DNA of 10,482 nt from Podochytrium sp. JEL0797 (Eukaryota > Chytridiomycota > Chytridiomycetes > Chytridiales > Chytriomycetaceae), in assembly GCA_027596195.1 (NCBI GenBank), contig JADGJG010000958.1:1-10482 (forward strand). Direction: 5' to 3'. Under the pieces are notes generated by a model that was not told where the DNA came from, did not search any database, and was given only the letters and a program-made list of their open reading frames with translations. Below are positions 6,612-10,482 of this stretch, one piece after another; position 1 is the first letter of the stretch, and each line of letters starts with the position of its first letter. The position numbers and the translations under genes were made by a program.

Positions 6612-7912
6612 GGTTGGATGTGGATGCGTGGGCACGCGGTTTTGATTTTTTTTCTCCGAAATCGACGATGCTCGCTCCGTTCCTTCGACAGGCCATGCAG
6701 AAGGCGCTGCATCCTTTGGTTGGCAGCACAGCAGCAACAACAGCAGCTACAGGCGTGACCTACGTTGTTGGCAACGAGGCCGTTGACGTGGACTCGTTTG
6801 CGTCGTCAGTGCTTCTCGCGGTGTATCTGTCCGCGACTTCTCCTAGTGGCGAGCACTTTGTGCCCTTAGTGCCCTTGGTCGAAACTGAGTTTTCGCAGCG
6901 CGGTGACTCTGCGGCAGCACTGCGATTTGCGGGTCTCTGTGGGGTTCCGCTTTTGTTTTGCGACGCTCTCTCGAGGTCGACTCTCTTGACTCCCAACGCT
7001 CTCTCGAAGCAGCGCATCGCCCTCGCTGACCACAACGCACCCGCTGCTTCGTTATGCAAACTGTTCACCGCCCCACTCGACATCGTCGCTATCGTCGACC
7101 ACCACAAGGACGAAAACCCGCTGCAGAAATGCGACCTCCTGCGCATCGTCGAACCCACCGCCAGCGCTGCCTCACTCGTTGCCCTGCTCTTCAAACGCGA
7201 CCTGCCAACTCTTCTCGACGAACAAGCTGCGAAACTGTTGCTGTGTCCCATCGTTCTCGATACTGTCAACTTCACGAATCCCCGTTGCACCCACAAGGAC
7301 ACGGAAGCGCGCGACTTTCTTGTCGAAATCATCCTCAAACACGATCCCGCCTTCAACCAATCCATCCTCTTTGACGCTCTCCAAAAAGCAAAGTTTGACA
7401 CTGCGTCCCTTTCGTGTGTCCAGCTCTTGAACCGGGATTACAAGCAGACCCATTGTATCGCCCTCAATGATCCTAGTGTTGTCTGTGAACTTGGTATCGC
7501 GAGCGTCACTACCTCCCTGTCCAATTTGCTTGCCCGTTCAGAGCAAGGCTCATTCGCGAGTTTTCGTCGTGCGTTGACCGACTTTGTTGCTGAAAAACGT
7601 TTGGACATTTTGCTCGTCATGACGGCTTTTGAGGCGGAAGGCGGTGTCTTTTGTCGAGAGGTGCTCCTTTTGTCGACGCTGGCTGAGAATGGGGCCTCGG
7701 AGCGGCTCTTGAGTGAATTGCTGGGTCAATCGGATTTGGCATTGCAACCCATGGACCTTTTGCCTGGACAATCTGGTGGAAGTGGTGCTGCATCTGCGGA
7801 GAACGGGTTGCGAGGAGACTCCATGACGCTGCAATATTTCAAACTCGACCCCAAAATGTCGCGAAAGCTTCTCCAACCCATTGTCGTACCCATCATTCAA
7901 TCTCTACTTTAA
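6608..7912 (+). CDS. PPX1: Exopolyphosphatase, DHH superfamily (PPX1/PRUNE family)
   Basis: This enzyme is predicted to release orthophosphate from the ends of inorganic polyphosphate chains (EC 3.6.1.11), using Mn2+ or Mg2+. The 434-residue frame has the family motifs in order: GNEAVDVDS (55-63), FVPLVPL and RGD (84-100), ADHN (140-143), the signature VDHHKDE (163-169), and VLDTVNF (216-222) with the fourth metal-binding Asp at 218. The DHHA2 half follows with DALQKAKFD, a RDYKQ motif, LDILLVM and a final YFKLDPKMSRK. All metal ligands are present and no intron is needed, so it looks functional. Length is close to yeast Ppx1. The start is uncertain: 6608 gives the longest frame, but ATG 6668 (MLAPFLRQAM) begins where relatives begin and leaves about the usual 35 residues before GNEA. 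An AATAAA lies 17 nt after the stop. It matches the cytosolic yeast type rather than the bacterial Ppx/GppA type. Confidence 0.93.
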   Translation: MRLDVDAWARGFDFFSPKSTMLAPFLRQAMQKALHPLVGSTAATTAATGVTYVVGNEAVDVDSFASSVLLAVYLSATSPSGEHFVPLVPLVETEFSQRGDSAAALRFAGLCGVPLLFCDALSRSTLLTPNALSKQRIALADHNAPAASLCKLFTAPLDIVAIVDHHKDENPLQKCDLLRIVEPTASAASLVALLFKRDLPTLLDEQAAKLLLCPIVLDTVNFTNPRCTHKDTEARDFLVEIILKHDPAFNQSILFDALQKAKFDTASLSCVQLLNRDYKQTHCIALNDPSVVCELGIASVTTSLSNLLARSEQGSFASFRRALTDFVAEKRLDILLVMTAFEAEGGVFCREVLLLSTLAENGASERLLSELLGQSDLALQPMDLLPGQSGGSGAASAENGLRGDSMTLQYFKLDPKMSRKLLQPIVVPIIQSLL

Positions 7913-7928
7913 TTTGATATGGAAAATC

Positions 7929-7934
7929 AATAAA
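7929..7934 (+). terminator. AATAAA polyadenylation signal of PPX1
   Basis: The canonical hexamer lies 17 nt after the PPX1 stop codon in AT-rich sequence, a typical place for short fungal 3' UTRs. Confidence 0.55.
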
Positions 7935-8520
7935 TATGACGTTTCACTTTTCCTTTTTTATCGCCCCTTGAAAAAAAAGTACCCGCAACCATATCCACCG
8001 TTTTCCCACCCCGAAAAAAAACACCCTAAACCTATTAAGCAGACCCAAGCTGACTCGCAGTCCACCGCTCCCTGCAGCCTCAACCTCTCCACTCTTGACC
8101 CATTCCAAACTTGCTGCCTCGGAACCAATTGCAAACTCGCATGCGAGCTGGGCGCAATGACACCCCCCCCCCATATTCCTAAAAACGGGCCTCTTGCGAA
8201 AAAAAACGCGAAGGATATTGAAATATCCGTTTACTCGTAAGGGTAACCTGCAATCACACTCGCCAAAGGGACAAATCAGACCTAATACTTGGCAGAGATG
8301 CTCATGAAAAGTATTACACGACTATTTGGAAGGAGAAATCGCGGATCCGAGTTGTTTTGCTGAACGCCAATTGAATTCACGTTTTTTGCGAACCACACTT
8401 GACACCACCAGCATGAATTTTGCCAATCCAAGCAACATGGTTAGGATCAGGGTAGGGTAGGATTAAGCCTAATACTATTCCAAGCGCAAGTCCACGGTGC
8501 GCACTAATTAAATTTTCAAA
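7935..8520. other. Gene-poor stretch downstream of PPX1
   Basis: No credible gene is seen. An open frame runs through the PPX1 end to 8240, but its composition (poly-K, poly-P) looks like chance. The stretch holds A-runs, a 10-C run (8163-8172), a 12-bp palindrome (8136-8147) and a small inverted repeat (GGATAT at 8213-8218, ATATCC at 8223-8228). Confidence 0.5.
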
Positions 8521-8720
8521 CGTGTGGAGGACAATCTGGAGGGCGCGCGCAGATGCGGGGTGCGCAGTCATATCGCTCGGATGCGCAGCCAAATCTGGTG
8601 CGCGCACGCACGCGCGTGCTCGATTTTTTTTGTTTGGCTGGCCGGCGCGCATTTTTTTTGTCCGCGAAAATTTCGCGTGCTTGAAAATCCGTGCCCCCAC
8701 ACCCCCACCAGCGCGCATGC
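8521..8720. repeat. GC-rich alternating purine-pyrimidine tract and palindrome
   Basis: Positions 8599-8619 alternate pyrimidine and purine without interruption and are almost all CG/CA, a Z-DNA-prone sequence. Positions 8663-8677 form a palindrome with 7-bp arms (CGCGAAA and TTTCGCG) around one A. Runs of T separate these elements. This CpG-rich block differs sharply from its AT-rich flanks. Confidence 0.5.
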
Positions 8721-9314
8721 TGGCTTTATTTTTCATTGCAACATTATAAAACAACATTCAACTTAACATAATGCCTGCCATTACACTGTGTATTGATACT
8801 ATCTCAACATGTCCTGACCACCTGGTCATCCCGCAATGCCAAAGGCATCACAGTTGGCCTCCTGTGGGGCAGGTTCCAACACGGAAAAAAGAAAAAACAT
8901 AAAATACTGCTCAAGCTGTCACCACCAGAACTAAGAGTGACTTCATAAACAATTTTCGCGCATTTTTTGTCGAAAATAAAAAGCGCAAAACTCACCTTTG
9001 GGGTCGCTTTTCTCGTCGATTTTGATCTTTTTGACGAAACAAAAATGAAATCCTACTCGAGGAGGAGGAGGAAAAGTAGAAAAACAAAAAATCAAAAAAA
9101 CACAAAAAATGAGAAAGATACAGGGCAAACAAGAAACATAAAAAATCAAAACTCATTTTTCACAGGCCCACAAGCGGTTTATAAAGTCACCCGAAAGAGG
9201 AGTCTCCGTGGCATACCCCTGGCCTCCAAAAAATTTCGCCATCTTTTTTTTTGCCTGGGGTATGCAGTGCTTCTGGAAAACGAAAAAAACTCAAAACACC
9301 TCTGCCATCATGTG
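8721..9314. other. Gene-poor, A/T-run-rich stretch
   Basis: I see no gene on either strand. The sequence has many A- and T-runs, a GGAGGAGGAGGA micro-repeat (9060-9071), and an inverted repeat at 9211-9265. Possible ORFs here are Lys/Asn-rich or Phe-rich translations of homopolymers. Confidence 0.5.
9211..9265. repeat. 13-bp imperfect inverted repeat (hairpin)
   Basis: Arms 9211-9223 and 9253-9265 are complementary at 12 of 13 positions (GCATACCCC paired with GGGGTATGC plus four more bases), around a 29-nt A/T-run-rich loop. It could fold as a hairpin in RNA or be the remnant of a small inverted-repeat element. No flanking target-site duplication is evident. Confidence 0.45.
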
Positions 9315-9575
9315 ATGGATCGTCCTCAAATTCTACTCTGTAAGTAATATGGGCAAGGTGGAGATTTCCTCTGTGTGCAATATCAAATCGGGTTTTCCGT
9401 TCGTGTTTTAGCATCCATACCTCATCCGCTTCCTGCCATCACCATTGCTGTGTATGAAAGCGAACCAACCAACACTGTGGCAACTGATTTGCGCAATGGC
9501 CCTTCTGCTCAGGCTGGACGTCAGTGTCGTCGGAAGTCGGAATCAGCCAAGACATGGGCTTTCATTAGCGCCTAG
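9315..9575 (+). CDS. Doubtful two-exon small ORF (62 residues)
   Basis: A strong GTAAGT donor at 9340 and a TTTTAG acceptor ending at 9411 bound a 72-nt interval of the size of other introns here. Splicing joins ATG 9315 (MDRPQILL) to a frame ending at TAG 9573-9575. The product resembles no family I know and has no TM or clear motif. It may be a tiny gene, part of a non-coding transcript, or chance. Confidence 0.15.
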
Positions 9576-9957
9576 CCCTACGCCCCCCCCCCCCTGCACC
9601 CCCACACACGCATCACATACGACTTCTGATTATGCCCCCCTGCTTCATTGGTCGTTTAGTGCGCTTCCTCCACCACCTACCACACATTTTGAAGCAACTC
9701 TATCATCCAGTCCGATTCTGAAACTCCCATTTCCTCCCCGACCTCTTCAACAAGTTATATCATATGATATGCTCCAACGAGCTCGTGTCACAGAAGGAAG
9801 ATTCGCCTCCAATCACTGAGTTTTCGACGACATGTTTAGGTAACTCGAATATTTTTGGCAAGAAATTCGCATAGATCTGGCAAAATGAAAGATAGACAAA
9901 GGCTTTTGTTTGCTCATTTACGAGAATTCAGTTCCAAATGTTGTCCTACAATCTTAA
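9576..9957. other. Low-complexity stretch before the LINE fragment
   Basis: It holds a 12-C run (9583-9594), a C/A-rich segment and a 14-bp palindrome (9757-9770). A Pro-rich open frame runs through it to 9819, but its composition follows the C-rich sequence and I do not call it a gene. Confidence 0.4.
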
Positions 9958-10325
9958 GGTAAGGCGAATTTCCGTATCAACAGCTTGCTGTTTGCGGATG
10001 ACAGTGTAGTGATTGCCAAGGCGGGTTTTATCCAAGCACACCTGGACGTGGTTATGGAGTGGGCCGGCAAGTGAAGGGTCAAGTTTGGTCCTTCCAAGCC
10101 ATACATTCTGTTTGGACCCAGGGCCACACGTTGCCAGCTCAAGATGGGAGACGATCCCGTTTAAGCTGTCGAGCGTGCCACTACCTTGGTATGGAGTTCA
10201 CTGGCGTCAGCGTCAACCTCGAGAATTCCAAAAAGAAGCCTGTCAAGAATGCTACCGGCATGCTGCAGTTTATGGTACCCCGCAGATTCAACGGTTATGG
10301 CAACTGCCCCCTCTGTTTGACTTGA
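9958..10325 (+). mobile_element. Decayed non-LTR (LINE-type) reverse transcriptase fragment
   Basis: Frame starting at 9967 reads FRINSLLFADDSVVIA, with the F-A-D-D catalytic box of reverse transcriptases (9991-10002). It continues through HLDVVMEWAGK and RVKFGPSKPYILFGPR, typical of the palm-thumb boundary of LINE reverse transcriptases. In-frame TGA (10072-10074) and TAA (10162-10164) interrupt it. Near 10181 the frame shifts, and YLGMEFTGV and FNGYGNC continue in another frame to TGA 10323-10325. Upstream RT blocks, an endonuclease and a poly-A tail are not seen. It is therefore a dead fragment, truncated at the 5' side near 9958. Confidence 0.75.
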
Positions 10326-10482
10326 GTGCAAGTATTGTAGCGGGTGAAATGGAATTGTGGGAGAGAGAGAGAGGGCTGAGAAGTCGGCCGATTTTGAGTG
10401 CTTGGACGCGTTTGGAGTAGCGGATGACAAATGGGGCGATGCTGCGGGGTGGGGGCAGTGGTGGCTCAAGATAAGAGCGTCG
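10326..10482. other. Right-edge sequence, possibly coding
   Basis: It begins with a GA-dinucleotide run (10361-10372). From 10348 a + strand frame stays open to the window end and contains DFECLDAFGVADDKWGD and GQWWLKIR. It may be an exon of a gene beyond the edge, more of the LINE remnant, or chance. Nothing firm can be said. Confidence 0.25.

Noticed and set aside
6541..6691. Alternative PPX1 model with a first exon from ATG 6541 and an intron 6613-6691
   Set aside because: The frame is compatible, but the donor (GTTGGA) is poor and splicing would remove FLRQ, which fits the usual N-terminus of the family. It cannot be fully excluded without cDNA.
6760..7401. Long minus-strand frame opposite PPX1
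   Set aside because: It is a shadow of the well-supported PPX1 coding strand, with no recognisable protein.
7881..8240. 119-residue frame running out of the PPX1 3' end, with a Cys-bearing segment
   Set aside because: It starts inside PPX1 in a different frame, crosses the AATAAA signal, and consists mostly of translated A- and C-runs.
8440..8465. TTAGG/TAGGG-like words suggesting an internal telomeric repeat
   Set aside because: Only two adjacent, imperfect units occur and no regular array follows; the CCCTAAACC at about 8026 is also single.
8377..8757. 126-residue minus-strand frame in the CpG-rich block
   Set aside because: Ala/Arg/His runs come from the CG-rich tract; no motif or gene context supports it.
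8868..8885. GGTTCCAAC resembling a tRNA B-box
   Set aside because: It deviates from GGTTCGANTCC, and no cloverleaf or A-box is found upstream. No tRNA, 5S rRNA or CRISPR array is seen in the window.
8800..8890. Minus-strand words resembling a LINE C-terminal region
   Set aside because: The resemblance covers only a few residues in one frame with stops on both sides; too short to separate from chance.
9445..9819. Pro-rich frame with a hydrophobic start resembling a signal peptide
   Set aside because: The product mirrors C-rich low-complexity sequence, has no conserved-looking domain, and conflicts with the better spliced frame ending at 9575.

Overview
The window looks like nuclear DNA of a compact-genome microbial eukaryote. 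An early-diverging (chytrid-like) fungus is my best guess, inferred from the gene set and very short introns; nothing in the window fixes the taxonomy. Genes start with ATG and carry GT-AG introns, mostly 44-78 nt. Intergenic gaps are short, AATAAA-type hexamers follow several genes, and there are no bacterial signals such as Shine-Dalgarno-led operons. Every gene I can support lies on the + strand.

Layout. (1) 1-690: truncated, frameshifted copy of an MFSD1-like major facilitator transporter; its 5' end lies outside the window. (2) 988-2111: ZIP-family metal transporter in three exons, including two easily missed introns of 69 and 44 nt. (3) 2223-3525: unrecognised single-pass membrane-anchored protein with a charged, Pro-rich middle and a C-terminal coiled coil; two exons. 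(4) 3822-5368: the intact paralogue of the first copy, four exons. (5) 5653-6510: unrecognised protein with an N-terminal helix and a Ser/Pro/Thr-rich body; two exons. (6) 6608-7912: DHH/DHHA2 exopolyphosphatase of the PPX1/PRUNE family, apparently one exon, preceded by short upstream ORFs. (7) 7935-10482: about 2.5 kb of gene-poor, low-complexity sequence ending in a decayed fragment of a non-LTR (LINE-type) reverse transcriptase.

The genes are not an operon and share no single pathway. Possible loose links are metal transport (ZIP), polyphosphate breakdown (PPX1) and a probable vacuolar/lysosomal transporter (MFSD1-like), but this is inference. The most notable observations are: a recent duplication in which introns are as conserved as exons and one copy has decayed; three distinct introns that are multiples of three and stop-free, so they hide inside longer open frames; a repeated switch from C-rich to G-rich coding strand within several exons; a ZIP protein with a changed second HNxPEG motif; and a dead LINE fragment at the right edge. 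I found no convincing new biological system.
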